From Diphasiastrum complanatum (taxonomy: Eukaryota; Streptophyta; Lycopodiopsida; Lycopodiales; Lycopodiaceae), in the NCBI GenBank assembly GCA_029204225.1, contig CM055106.1:38899827-38963826 (forward strand): a stretch of DNA of 64,000 nt, read 5' to 3'. Shown one piece after another: positions 23,575 to 35,993 of the stretch. The notes below the pieces were generated by a model, which had not been told where the DNA came from, searched no databases, and saw nothing but the letters and a program-made list of their open reading frames with translations. A program made the position numbers and the translations under genes. Numbering within the stretch: position 1 is the first letter of the stretch; every line of letters starts with the position of its first letter.

Positions 23575-24165
23575 ATCAAAGTGAATTAGTTCAAGTCATC
23601 CTTAATGGATTGAAAGATGATTTTGAAAACATTGTGTAATCCTATGCAATCAAGGAGGAGCTTCCAAGTTTGGAAGCACTTCAAGGAGTCCTCATTTCTG
23701 AATAATGTAGGCAAGAGAACAAGCTCTTGAGATTCAAAAAGCTTTCATTGAAGGATGGTGGAGAGGACAAAGCTTTATTCACCAAGGACAAGCCAAAGGG
23801 GAGGAGCAAAGGACAACAACAGACAAAGTCAAGGATGGAGATGAATACCATTCATTGCAAGCTTCAACATCTAATGGAAAGAAGAAAAAGATCAAATGCT
23901 TCTTTGGTGGCAATAAAGGCCACTATGCCTCTAGCTTCAAAAAGAAGAATCAATTCAAGCAAGCTAACCTCACTAATGAAAAAGAGAGTGGTAGGGAGGA
24001 TTCACTAATGATGTGTAGTTTTTCTTCCTCTTCTTTCAAGAATGATGATTTGTGGTGGATTGATAGTGGGGCTAGTTCCCATATGTCTAGTTCCAAAAGC
24101 CTATATTCTAGTCTCAAGCCTTATGAAGGTGTCAAAAAGTTTAGTAAATTGAGTAGATTCAAACT
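23575..24165 (+). pseudogene. Copia gag-protease remnant
   Basis: Frames in sequence give LVQVILNGLKDDFENIV, then a region rich in Lys and Gly, a damaged zinc knuckle (CFFGGNKGHYASSF, with the first and last Cys contacts altered) and the protease motif WWIDSGASSHM. It is close to Copia-3 at 52768. Frameshifts lie near 23640, 23710 and 23860, and similarity stops near 24150. No integrase or LTR is attached. Confidence 0.75.
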
Positions 24166-24900
24166 TATACTCTCAAGTGCTGACACTGAACTACAATCAT
24201 CAACAAGTCAAGTGAATCTAGAATAAATTTTGCACCTTTAGCAGTCAGTGATCAATTCGATTCATTCGATTTCTTCTTGTCTGATTGTATTTTCCAGACA
24301 GAAGTAAGAATCCATCTAGCAACAATCAAGCGTCTAAAGTATTTTTTGCGCCTCTCTACCAGCGCACTACTTCACGCTCATGTAATCTATTTTTAATTAA
24401 TGAAAGAGTGCAATTTTGTACACACACAAGTGTTATTGTTCATTTGCGCATTATTACAGACTGTATTACATCTTGATTCCTGCTGCTTTGCTAACACACT
24501 TCCGATCCACAACTGTCAGCTGTAAATTTCCGCTGCTAATATCTAGATCCAGATTTTGACTCTAGACCTCTATCTTTGGAACCGATTTTTTGATTCCCAT
24601 CGAGGGGGAATGATTTTCTGTGAGCATTTCTCTGCGAGCAGTTTCATAATACAGGCGAGTAATCTGAGCACCCACTCACCCTTCATCCTAGTCTTTCGCT
24701 CGCCCTTCACCCTAGTCTTTTCACTTTTTATCTATTCAAGCTTGAAGGAATGCTTGAAGTCGAAGGCGCTATTCGTGCCATGGCCATGTCCCCTGAGATG
24801 GCTCTAGGTTGCACGGTGATTTTCCTACCATGGGATGTTGATTTGACAACCACCAACAGAAGCTGATCTAGGCCTGTCTGGGTGGAGTTCCCTTTTCTCC
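24166..24900. other. No gene seen
   Basis: Unique sequence before the LINE. It may contain the LINE 5' UTR. No open frame with recognisable motifs. Confidence 0.4.
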
Positions 24901-24929
24901 CCTTGTTTTGCCGACAATACATATAGAAA

Positions 24930-25910
24930 ATGCTAGCTGTTTTGGGCAAGCCACTTATTGTCCCCAAGTTCGGAATTAGTTCCTACACACCACATGTCAA
25001 GGGCTACATCTTGTGGGATGTCAACAAGCCAATTCCAAAATCTGTCACAATTCAAAGTGGGGCAAAGTTATTTGCAATTCCGATTGTGATATAAGGCCTG
25101 TCGGGGTGCTGCTTTAGGTGTCAAGAAAAAGGACACCTAATCAAGGACTGCCCAAAGAACCCACCATCTCAACAAGCTCAAATCAAGAAAAAAGAGGACA
25201 TGTCTGAACCAGCACCAAAGCCAACGGTGGAATCAGAGACAAAAATCCAAAGAGCGGGTGAGGAATCCGACAACAAAGGACTGTGATTAATATACCGAGG
25301 CAAGAAAAATTCATTGCATTTTGTAGACGTTATGATTCAAAAAGGTGGACTTTTCCACCCTGCAAAAGATGGCAAAGGTAACAATAACACAAGACCAATC
25401 ACTGCCTAGAAAAACAAAGAGGGCAATAAGCATGAAGTGACAGCAGAAGTTTTATGGAAAGACCCCTTGACGGGTGAAAAACCAGTGGCAAACAAATCTG
25501 GTAAGATAGTGTTCCAATCCATTTCTACTAGCTCGGGACTCCAAACTCCCCTCAAAGGGTATTCGCAAATTGACCCACAAGAATTCCAACGAGTAGATTT
25601 GTCTTGTTCTAAGCAAGGGGAGTCTTTATGTCAAGGCACCAAACATGGTGTCACATCCTCTTTGAATAAAGGAATTAGAGCAAATCACTCCTCGAGTGTA
25701 ATAGATTCTGCAGGCTCCTTTACGAGCAGTATGAGCAAAGATATCTCCCAATCTGGTTCTTCAAGAAACTCTCAAGATTCCCTCAATACAGGATTCACCA
25801 GTGGTACCAAGAAGACAGAGGGAGATGATGATGCAGACACCGAAATGGATGAGCCCAGGAATAGGGACTCGTCATATGGGTTCTACTCTGTCCTTCAAAA
25901 TAATGTTTAA
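24930..25910 (+). pseudogene. LINE ORF1-like protein with CCHC knuckle
   Basis: The frame from 24930 reads MLAVLGKPLIVPKF, then PHVKGYILWDVNKPIPKSV, one stop near 25090, and a zinc knuckle CFRCQEKGHLIKDC at about 25107-25148. The stretch after the knuckle is Lys/Glu/Ser-rich. A later open block (25437-25910, 157 codons) is Ser/Thr-rich and acidic, likely a disordered linker. Plant L1-type LINE ORF1 proteins commonly end in such a knuckle and act as nucleic-acid chaperones. Stops and a frame change show the copy is dead. Confidence 0.65.
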
Positions 25911-26093
25911 AAATTCTATGCTTGGGCAAGAATGGGGACTCACACATGAGCAGAGTTTCTATGAAACCAACAAAGTGCTCATAAAAGACAAGGAGTTCCT
26001 ATTACTGAGGCTGCCAAGGTCTTCCACCAACTCCCATTTCGAACAAGTTTAAGGGAGGCTTCTTCTCACAGAGTTCAGCCACGCCCATTTACA

Positions 26094-27856
26094 GGTGTTA
26101 GTTGGAATGTTAGAGGACTAGGAGATCCCTCTAGAAAAATATCTATCAAAAAATTTGTGGATGGTCTAAACCAAAAACCTTCATTTATCGCTATTCAAGA
26201 AGGTAATGTGAATGAGTTCTGGCTGCGGCACATCTCTCATTATTTAGGCAAAGAATTTCAACTTATTGGTCCTTGAGCAAACACATGTGACAGATATGCC
26301 TTCTTGTTAATCAGCCCAGAAGCCAAAGTGATCAAGCAAGTTTCCATCAACAATGGCAGAGTTACACGGGTAGAAATCTCTTACAATGGTATCAATTTGC
26401 TACTTGCTTCCATTTATGCACCTAATATCGACACTGAAAGGAAAGAACCCTAGGACTCTCTTCAAGAAGAGCTGCCCAATCTTCCAGGGATCATAGTAGG
26501 AGACTTCAATATGACAAAGAATCCTTGGGATAGAGCGGAACACTCAAAAACCATGTGGGAAACTGAAATACGGAGCTAATCAGATTTCAAAACAGAGTTT
26601 GATCTGTCCGACATGGTCTTCCTGGCTGATGACACCCCAGTACCATGAACATGACTTGGGAAAATGGTCGTTCTAGAGCAGAAAAACACAGAGCCAAGCT
26701 TGACCGATTCTACGTCTCACATAGAGGCTGGTGGTTCAGTAGTGCTTCCCAAGTGGTTGTGCATAGGGTCCAGGCGCTTTCAAATCACTGTCCGATTTCC
26801 TGCTCCTGGGAATGGGGCGCCCAAATCTCTCGTAGAAGGGACAACTATTTCAAGCTCAACACATCCCTTCTCAAAGAAAATCTCTTAACTGAACAATTCA
26901 AAGTTATGTGGAAAAGCTTGCCAAGAAACAAATGTGCCAAAGAGTTCTGGGAGCATGCAACAGAAATGACAATCAGTTTCTTCCGAAATGCAGGCAAGGC
27001 CAAAGCTTCTACTAAACGGCAAAAACACTCCCAACTTTCACAAAAATTAGACCATCTGCGTCAGATGGAGTTCCAATCAAGACAAGATTCAATACACTCT
27101 AAAATTCTCATGGTGGCTTCAGATCTCAGAGCTTTGGATGCAGCCGAGCCAGCTAGTGCTAGGGTTCAATCTTGAATAACTGGATACGAGAAGGCGATGC
27201 ACCATCAAGATACTTCTTCAACCAACTTCGAATCAAACATCAAAAGGAATATATCAACGCAATACAAAATGCAAATGGGCAAGTCTGCAACAACGCAGAC
27301 AACATCCTAGGAGTATTTACCTCGCACTTTCAAAGTTTATTTCGGCCAAGAGTTCTTGGGATAGCCGAGCATCTACACCAACAAGTTTTTTCACAAACTT
27401 CCACAAAATTGGACTACTCAAATAGTGCCAAGCTAGACGCCCCACTTTCAACCACAGAATTCAGAAGGGCTGCAAGAGCCATGGGAACTGGAAAATCTCC
27501 AGGTGAAGATGGGCTCCTAGCATAATTCTATCACGAAATCTGGGACATTATCGAAAGGGATTTTATAGAGTTCTCCAAAGAAGTCTGGCAAGATGGAAGT
27601 ACTCATGGAACGATGTCTCGCTCAATGGTGAAGCTCATTCCCAAAAAGCCATCAAGAATCCAAATAGGTTACTTGAGACCCATCTCTCTGCTCTCAGTGG
27701 CATACAAGATAATTGCAAAGGCAATCAGTAATAGGCTCCAACCTCTAATGACTTTGTTGATCCACGAAAAACAATTAGGCTTCATTAAAGACAGGCTAAT
27801 CCTCGACAATCTGCTAACAGTTTGGGGAGGATTAGAGTATGCCGAACACTCAAAGT
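26094..27856 (+). pseudogene. LINE ORF2: endonuclease and 5' part of reverse transcriptase
   Basis: The apurinic-type endonuclease is seen as SWNVRGLGD (about 26098), FIAIQE (about 26190), LLLASIYAPN (about 26400), GIIVGDFNM (about 26490) and ALSNHCPIS (about 26780), in the expected order. A linker rich in basic residues follows. The reverse transcriptase starts with TGKSPGEDGL (about 27485), then VKLIPKK, YLRPISLLSVAYKIIAKAIS and KQLGFIKDRLILDNLLTVW. Several stops interrupt it (near 26277, 26452, 26578, 27175 and 27525). The frame is cut at 27856 by the start of a copia LTR. The YADD active site and 3' end are not in the window. Confidence 0.85.
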
Positions 27857-28923
27857 TGTTGGATTTATCTTCTCTACTTTTCTAAATCCTATGTTAATCT
27901 GCTTCCATTCATGTTCCTGTATTTCTACTTGTGTTGTCGTACAGTCTGCATATTTACATTTAAAATCAGACAGGCGAAAAAACTTGACAGTCACCACAAT
28001 CTGCATATTCACCTTGAAATAAGACAGGCAAAAAATGCGACAAAGTTCACACCTTCTCATTTTTGCGAAGACCAAATGCCGAAGGTGCCCTACAATAGCC
28101 GAAGGTGCCCTTATAGAAAGGCAAAGGTACCTTGCAAATCATTTTCTAAGGCATTGGATGGAGTGTCACAATTTTTGCATTTTCACCAGCATGAATTTTA
28201 GCAAAGCTCGATGTCGCGGCCTCCTCACGCTAGTTTTATGCATTGTGAAATTAGATTTGACAACAACAACAGCCACCCACGATCTCCCACAGACAGCACA
28301 ACCACTTTTGTACCTTTTCATCTGCACACATGTAAAATTTATGTATGTAGTAAATACCATCTCAGTATTCACATACAGAAGATAGAACGAAGCATGATTT
28401 GTAATTCAAAGACAAACATTGTAGATGCCTTCACGCATTGATTCTTTCTTTCAGATAGATTGTCAGCAATAGGTTCATAACCTTTACAGATTGTGATTAG
28501 CTTTGTGAAGCATGCGGTTACGTCCACTATTGTTTTGTGCTCACTTGCATTATTGTCTGGTATATTTCGTTATACTTAATCTGATTACAACTCTCTTTGG
28601 TTCTGCGTTTAGCTTCATCTCAGAATGTATGCATTTCTGTAGTTCTTCGCGACAAATTATTTGTCTAATGTTTCGATGCTTAATGTTTGGCTACGTAATC
28701 ACAGTAGTACTAATGATTTTAAAGTTAGTTACTATAAGATCGAACGTGATTTCTATCACTAATGTTTTGTTCGAAATTGATAGACGTAGTCATGCATGAA
28801 GAAAGAGAAAGAGAGCTTATTCCGCTGTGCACGATAAGTTCTAATTCTTGTCGTTCAAATATTTTTCATTCGAGTTCGTTTCTTTTCAAGTTCGACCTAT
28901 CTTTCACACACCTCTTTCCAACA
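27857..28923 (+). mobile_element. 5' LTR of copia element Copia-2
   Basis: It starts TGTTGGATTTATC exactly where LINE coding sequence is broken and ends TTTCCAACA immediately before a TGATATCAGAGCC primer-binding site. TGTTGGA and TCCAACA form the terminal inverted repeat. Length 1,067. It contains an approximately 60-base internal tandem repeat (ATCAGACAGGCGAAAAA and AATAAGACAGGCAAAAAA) near 27930-28035. The pentamer AAAGT at 27852-27856 would be the target duplication, but no 3' LTR is visible to check it. Confidence 0.8.
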
Positions 28924-29183
28924 TGATATCAGAGCCTAAGATATGAGAACCTATTTGATTCTTTAAGAGGTTTTATTTCGGAGCTATTTCTATAGCCTGA
29001 TAAGCTTCCAAAGAAACAAGACTCTACTAGCCGATAGAGTAATTGTCTTCTTGTTTTGTAATTTAGCACCAGATTTTTATACTTAAGTCACTGATAGTTA
29101 CTCCTATCACCTAGACTAATCTTTCACATGGATTCGCAAGGGAAAGCCAGTCAAGCTTGATGGAGCTAATGCTAATGGCTAAG
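28924..29183 (+). mobile_element. Copia-2 primer-binding site, leader and start of gag
   Basis: Starts with the primer-binding site TGATATCAGAGCC (one mismatch to the usual TGGTATC). A gag start near 29129 encodes KPVKLDGANAN in one frame. Copia-1 then interrupts, and the gag resumes at 34839. The last five bases CTAAG (29179-29183) are duplicated at 34834-34838. Confidence 0.75.
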
Positions 29184-32100
29184 TGTGAAAGATTCAACTA
29201 GTTTCATCACATTTCGCTATATTTCCATATTTGGCATATTGAGGCCAAAACTTATTTTAGACTTAGAGGTTGACTTTTAGTCTAAATTTCATTTGAATAA
29301 ACACTTTTTGAAAGTGTGGGAGAGTTAGAATGCGAGTTTGAGTAGATTCAAATTTTAATAATTGGATACATTGAATCTAGACACAAAATTAGTAGGGTTA
29401 GCATTTTGGTGGAAAAGCCAAGTGGCCAAATAGGGTTTGAACCTGCTATAAAAGGATGTAAATCGTGGAGAGAGCTATCTTCTCTCTTCTCTATCTCATT
29501 TCATGCTTATACATGGTTCTCTTGGGTTCTACTATCTCGGCATTGGTGTACTATCTTGGTAATTGCTTGCAAATCTATGTGTAGAATGATCTATATCTAT
29601 TATTTTTGGATCCACACGTGTGAAATATAGTAGCTTTCTGGTTTTGTATGGACAACAACAGTACTTTTTCATTTCAGTAAAGTTTGATCAAGTTCTATAG
29701 GTGTTTGCATCTCATTTTGTGTGTAGATGCTAATTTTTCTACATTGGTGAGATTGGTAGTGTATTTCTCTTTCTAACCAAAGATCATTCAAGTAGATTGG
29801 ATTATAATGATTTGAAATCTTTCACATGGTATCAAAGCTTGTGTTTTAGTTTATGAAGAAGGAAATCAGATCTATCAAAGATTTGGTGAAGATATCAAGT
29901 CTAGAGCATGCTAGAGAGGATTCTACACCAAAATCGAATTTTTTGCTTTTGTATATTGGATCTTTTGTAGATCAAAACAATATATAGGTCAATATACTTG
30001 ATCAATTCCAATTTTTGAATTCACATACTGGATTTGGCCAATTTTTGGATCATTGGATCAGCCTAAGTGGTGGCTTATAGATTGCATATCAAATTTTCAA
30101 CATTTGCATGTAGATTTGGAATAGTCAGTTTTTTGTGATTTTGTCAAAACCCTAATTTTGATTGGATCTCTAGATAGTGAGGTTGTTGGACTTCATTTGA
30201 GAGTGTTTCAATCTTAGGAAGTGACAAAAGTCATTAGATTGAGGATAGATGATAGGTTGATCAAGATTCCATGATTCTATGTGTTGATTTGCTTGGATAA
30301 GTGCTAGAAGAGAATTTGTGAGATAGTTTCAAATCTTGGTGATTTCTTTTGAGAGCATTTGTTGTTCTTCAAAGGAGTGCTTTGTGCATTGAAAGAGGTT
30401 GAAAGAGAAGATCAAGTCATTGTTACATGGCAACCTCAATTGGAGTCATGTTGGAAGCCAGTGATAGGCTCACCTCAAGTAACTATTCATTGTGGAAAGT
30501 GAGGATGGAATCACTCTTGAAATGAATGATGTTTTGGATATTATTGTAGGTTTGGAGGAGAGATCAGCAACACAACAAGATCAAATTGAGGTATGACAAG
30601 AGGGCCAAGAAGGCTCTACACCTGATAAAGATGAATGTTACCAATGAACTTCTCAAGGAAGTTGGTAAGTGCACATCGTTTTTGGAAGCTTAGAATTCAT
30701 TAAAGAAGCTTTATGAATCCAAGTCTACTTCTAGAGTGTTGACTCTAAAAAGGCAAATCTTTTCTTGTTTGCAAAAGGATGAAGAAAGTCCAAGTACTTT
30801 TGTTTTGAGAATGAAAGCATTGAATGATGAGTTAGCTTGCATAGATGAAAGCATTAAGGAAGGAGAGCTTATTCAAGTGATTCTTAATGGCTTGTTGGAT
30901 GCTCATGCTAACATTGTTCAACATATTTCTATTCAAAAGACTTTGCCAAGTTTGATGGATCTTCAAGAGATCTTGATCAATGAGGAATATAGGCTTCAAG
31001 CAAGAGGTGGATCTACATCGACACTTCAAGAGGATGCTATGTTCACAAAGGGCAAATTCAAGGGCAAAACCAAAAGCAAGTGGTCTAAAGGGCAAGATCA
31101 AGTGGATGCTTCTTCAAGTGGCAAAAAGAAGGATAGATCAAAGCTCAAATTCTTCTATTGTGACATCAAAGGACACTTTGGAAGTGAGTGCTACAAGAAG
31201 AATAGAGATCAAGGAGACAAACAAGGTAATCTTACTCTTGATGAGGATGGTTTGGATGTTCAAGATGCAAATGATGATGCTTTTGTGATGTCTTCATGTA
31301 TGCTTGCTAATTATGATGGAGATCTAGATCCTTGGTGGATTGATAGTGGAGCAAGTTCACACATGACCTTTCACAAAGAGTACTTCACTTCTTTGTTGGC
31401 CTATGGAGATGACAAGAGGGTGATCTACACGACCAATGATGGTGAGTGTTCAATCAAAGGGATTGGCACAATTCCTATTTCTCTCTCTACAAATAGGAAT
31501 GTTCATCTGGAGGATCTCTTGTTTATTCTATCTATTACCAAGAACTTGCTTAGTGTGAGCCAAATGCTAAGTAAAGGCCTCAAGGTGGAGTCTGATGGAG
31601 ATGCTTGTTTGATCAAAAGGAAGGATGTCTTGATTGGAAAAGGTAAAAGGAAAGGGAAGTTGTTCAAGCTAGATGCTTGTGTTATTGCTAACCAAGTTGG
31701 ATGTGTTGCAAGGGAGCAAATTTCTATTCAAGAGGTTTGGCACAAAAGGATGGGACACCTCAACTTCAAGTCATTGGAGGTAATGGCAAGGAAGAAGGTT
31801 GTGATTGGTCTTCCAAAATCCTTAAGTAATGCCAAGCATGTTTGTGAGTCTTGTGCTTTGTCTAAGTCACATAGACTACCTTATACTAGATCTATTTCTA
31901 TATCTAAAAAGGCTTTTCAACTTGTACATTCGAATATTCATGGATTTACTACAATTAGCAATAGTGGAGCTAAAATGTCTGTAACATTCATTGATGATTT
32001 TAGTAGATTTTGTTCGATCTATCTACTAAAGAGCAAGGATGAAGTGTATGATGTCTTTGTCAAGTTCAAGAATGCAAGGGAGAACCAATTTTCCACAAAG

Positions 32101-34833
32101 ATCAAGTGCTTGAGAGGTGACAATGGTGGTGAGTACATATCTAACAAATTCAAAGCCTTTTGTGATGAGCATGGGAAAAAGAGGAAGTATACAACATCAA
32201 GGACCCCACAACAAAATGGAGTGGCTGAAAGGAAGAATAGGACTTTATGCGAAAGTGATAAAGCTATGAGGTTAAGTGTTGATCTTGACAAACCATTTTG
32301 GGATCAAGCTTTGTCGTGAGCCAATTTCTTGTGCAATAGGTGGCCGAGTGCTATTTTGGATGGGAGGACACCTTTTGAGATGCTATTCAACAGGAGGCCG
32401 AGTATCAACTTTCTAAGAAACTTTGGATGCACATGTTATGTCAACATTACTCTTGCTGATAGGACCAAGGAGGATCCATCTTCAAGAAGAGTATTTTTGT
32501 TGAATATAGTGAGGTGAGTAAAGCCTACAAGGTTTACATTCCTTCTACTAACAAAGTGATTGTTGGTAGAGATGTCATTTTTTATGAGGGGAACATTCCA
32601 AAAGTGTCTTCAAGCATGATTGATGATAGAGTGGATGAATCTAACATTCTTAATGTTGATGAGCAGGATCCTACTTTGGATGGTGATGATGATGGATCTG
32701 CATCAAGTCAAAAGCCAAGGAGAACATCAAGAGAAAGACAAGTACCTTCAAGGCTCACATATGATCAAAAAGGTAAGCAAGTAGTTTCTGAAAATTATGT
32801 TGCTTTCCTAACCTCTTTGGATGAGCCTACAAGTGTAGATCAAGCAAGAAAAGAAGAGGAGTGGATCCAAGCAATGGATCTTGAGTATCAAGCTCTTATG
32901 AAGAATGGAACATCGAGATTGGTGGAGTTGCCTAAGGACAAGAAAGCTATTGGATGCAAATGGATCTTCAAGGTGAAGACAAACCAAGATGGATCTATCA
33001 ACAAGTACAAAGCAAGGTTAGTGGCAAAAGGATATGCTCAACAACAAGCGATTGACTATGATGAGACGTTTGCACCCGTGGCAAAGATGGTAAGCATTTG
33101 AGTCATCATTTCACTTGCTACACTTTATGGATGGGATCTATAGCAAATGGACATTTCAAATGCATTCTTGAATGGTGATCTTGAGGAGGAAGTGTACATG
33201 GAGCAACTCGAGAGCTACATTTCATCAACAAAGCCAAATCATGTGTGTCTTCTACAAAAGAGTTTGTATGGCCTTAAGCAAGCACCAAGGAGTTGGTATG
33301 CTAAGCTTAGCACTTTTTTACTCTCTCAAGGCTTTGTTATCAGTGAGTATGATCATTCAGTTTATTATAGGTTTGCTGAAAATGATGTTATTATCTTGCT
33401 AATCTATGTGGATGATATCATCTTGAGTGGTGGAGACAATCAAGATGTGGAGGATACCAAGAATGTTCTTAAGAAGGAGTTTGAGGTGCATGATCTTGGT
33501 AATTTGCATTACATTTTGGGAATAGAAGTCATTAGATCTTCTCAATCGACTTTCATTTGTCAAGAGAAGTATGCTAATTCTATTCTAGAAAGATTTCATA
33601 TGGTAGATGCAAAAGCTATTGATACACCTATGGAGTCTCATGTAAAGCTGACTATTAGAGGTAATGAAAGATCCTTCGAGGACATTACTCTCTATAGGAA
33701 GCTAGTTGGTTCACTCATCTATCTAGCCATTACTAGACCTGATCTAAGCTATTGTGTTGGAAGATTGAGTCAATTCATGCAAGATCCTAGTGAGGAGCAT
33801 TGGAAGCTAGGAAAGTGAGTTTTGAGGTACATCATTGGAACTCGAGATTTTGGCATATTGTATGAGGGATCATCATCTAATCTTTTTGGATTTTCAGATT
33901 CAAACTATGCTGGAGATATCTCATTGTCATCTAGTGAGGCCGAGTACAAAGCTCTTACACATTGCACAAAGGAAATGGTATGGATCAAGAGGATGATCAA
34001 GGATCTTCACTTTCTGGATGTTTCAATATCACTTTGTGAGGGAGCAAGTCATTACAAAGGAGGTGGAGCTTCAACATGTGTCTTCAAGGGAATGTATAGC
34101 TGATATCTTCACCAAAGCATTGGGAAAAGACTTGTTCATGAAGCATAGGATTTCACTTGGAGTGTTATCAAAGTCTATGCTAAAACTTGTTGAAGAAGAA
34201 GTGTGAAAGATTCAACTAGTTTCATCACATTTTGCTATATTTTCATATTTGGCATATTGAGGCGAAAACTTGTTTTAGACTTAGAGGTTGACTTTTCAAA
34301 GTTCATCAGTCTAAATTTCATTTGAATAAACACTTTTTGAAAGTGTGGGAGAGTTAGAATGCGAGTTTGAGTAGATTCAAATTTGAATAACTGGATACAT
34401 TGAATCTAGACACAAAATTAGTAGGATTAGCCAAGTGGCCCAATAGGGTTTGGACCTACTATAAAAGGATGTAACTCGTGGAGAGAGCCATTTTCTCTCT
34501 TTCTCATTTCATGCTTATACATGGTTCTCTTGGGTTCTACTATCCATTGGTGCACTATCTTGGTGTTTGCTTGCAAATCTATGTGTAGAATGATCTATAT
34601 TTGTTATTTTTGGATCCACACGTGTGAAATACAGTAGTAGCTTGCTAGTTTTTTATGGACAGCAATAGGACTTTTTTATTTCATTCAAATTTGATCAAGT
34701 TCTATTAGTGTTTGCATCTCATTTTGTGTGTAGATGCTAATTTTTCTACATTGGTGAGATTTGTAGTGTATTTCTCTTTCTAACCAAAGATAATTCAAGT
34801 AGATTGGATCATAATGATTTGAAATCTTTCACA
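29184..34833 (+). mobile_element. Copia-1: complete but inactive LTR retrotransposon with intact target duplication
   Basis: LTRs at 29184-29826 (643) and 34202-34833 (632) start TGTGAAAGATT and end AATCTTTCACA. The primer-binding site TGGTATCAAAGC follows at once at 29827, a purine tract GAAGAAGAAG precedes the 3' LTR, and CTAAG flanks both sides (29179-29183, 34834-34838). The LTRs have a TATA-like CTATAAAAGG near 29450 and 34465 and a CACACGTGTG palindrome about 165 bases later. Inserted in the gag of Copia-2. Its coding region is broken by stops, frameshifts and two deletions. Confidence 0.93.
30427..34206 (+). pseudogene. Copia-1 gag-pol polyprotein, broken
   Basis: It starts at 30427 (MATSIGVMLEASDRLTSSNY) but meets a TGA near 30523 and a frame change. 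The main frame 30736-32319 gives gag, a CCHC-like knuckle with altered spacing and residues (CDIKGHFGSEC), protease WWIDSGASSHM, the integrase H-H-C-C region (VWHKRMGHLN, CESCALSKSHR) and the integrase core with LRGDNGGEY and NGVAERKNRTL. A TGA at 32317 precedes ANFLCNR. After a frameshift near 32514 the reverse transcriptase runs 32514-33818 with KARLVAKGYAQQ, QMDISNAFLNGDL, LLIYVDDIILSG and KLVGSLIYLA; it has stops at 33099, 33144 and 33816. RNase H lacks two blocks (after SDSNYAGD near 33915 and after HFLDV near 34020), so it cannot be active. Its protein tail IFTKALGKDL reaches the 3' LTR. Confidence 0.9.
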
Positions 34834-34838
34834 CTAAG

Positions 34839-35993
34839 GAATTGTATGACGTTGTTACAGGTGCAGAGGGGATACTTGAAGTTGACGACGCAGCAATCTC
34901 CAAATGGAAGCTAAAGGATGGCAAAGCATTTGCGCTGATCATTCTCAACATTTCGGATACTCAAATCGGCCATGTGTCCAAAGCTCAGACATCCAAAAAA
35001 GTTTGGAACATCTTGGGCACATTATACGAAGTGCAAGATACAGCTTCCAAGCTACATCTCAAGAAGAAATTTTACTCTCTCAAGATGTCAAATGGTGATT
35101 CCTTGCAGAATCACATCAACCAGTTCAAGAACCTGCTAAAGTAAATGGCCGCTGTCAGATCTGTCATAGATGATCAAGACACAGTAATGCAACTACTTAC
35201 AAGCTTGCCAAGCTCATATGACAGTTGGGTGATGATCATCACGACGCATCCAGAGCTGACTCTTTTAAGAGTCATTGCAATGGTGTTGCAGGAAGACACG
35301 CGGAGGAACGAAGCCTCCTGTTCGTCAGCTGATTCTCACGCCTTGTACACCAACAAATGCATGACTAACAAAAGAAGAAGAAAGGCCCGAAGCAATCAAA
35401 GCAAGACCAAAAACCAACACAGCACAAAGAATAGTCAAATCTACATACTAAGAAGAAGTTGTTCTGCAGATACTGCAAGATAAACGACCACGAGATTCAA
35501 GACTGCCGGATACTACAAGCAAAGAACAACAACAAGGGACAGTCAAATCAAGTGGCCAATGCAGCTACAGAAGCTCCACAACCCATCCAAAAAATGAATC
35601 ATGATGCTTTCATAACCAAACATCAAGGAGCATCCAATGACAGTTCTTGGTTCCTGCAGCATATGGCCAGTCTCATTGGCTGTTTTGAGTCCTATACACC
35701 CTACAGTACCAACGAATACGTTCACCTTGGCAATAATAGCACACAAGCTATAAAATGTAAAGGTATTGTAAGATTAAGCTTTGCAAATGATCAATCTAAG
35801 CTACTTTCTAAAGTCCTATATGTACCCAATCTATCTACAAATCTGCTCTCTGTAAGCAGAATCACAGAACTACAAAAATAAGTAGAATTCAAGTATGATC
35901 AATGCAAGGTAGTTGATAGGACAGGCAAGATCCTAGCACTCGGAAAGAGGCATGGATACTTGTATAGATTAAGTCATTGCTTTTCTGCCTCTA
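34839..35993 (+). pseudogene. Copia-2 gag and degraded protease, continued
   Basis: This resumes the gag split by Copia-1: ELYDVVTGAEG, then SDTQIGHVSKAQTSKKVW, a stop at 35142, SLPSSYDSWVM, and a zinc knuckle CRYCKINDHEIQDC (about 35462-35503). The protease region reads SSWFLQHMASL where DSG(A/C) would be expected, so the catalytic Asp is lost. LSKVLYVPNLSTNLLSV precedes a stop at 35879. Similarity stops at 35993, where another LTR begins. It belongs to the UBN2-type gag family, as do Copia-4 and Copia-5. Confidence 0.85.
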
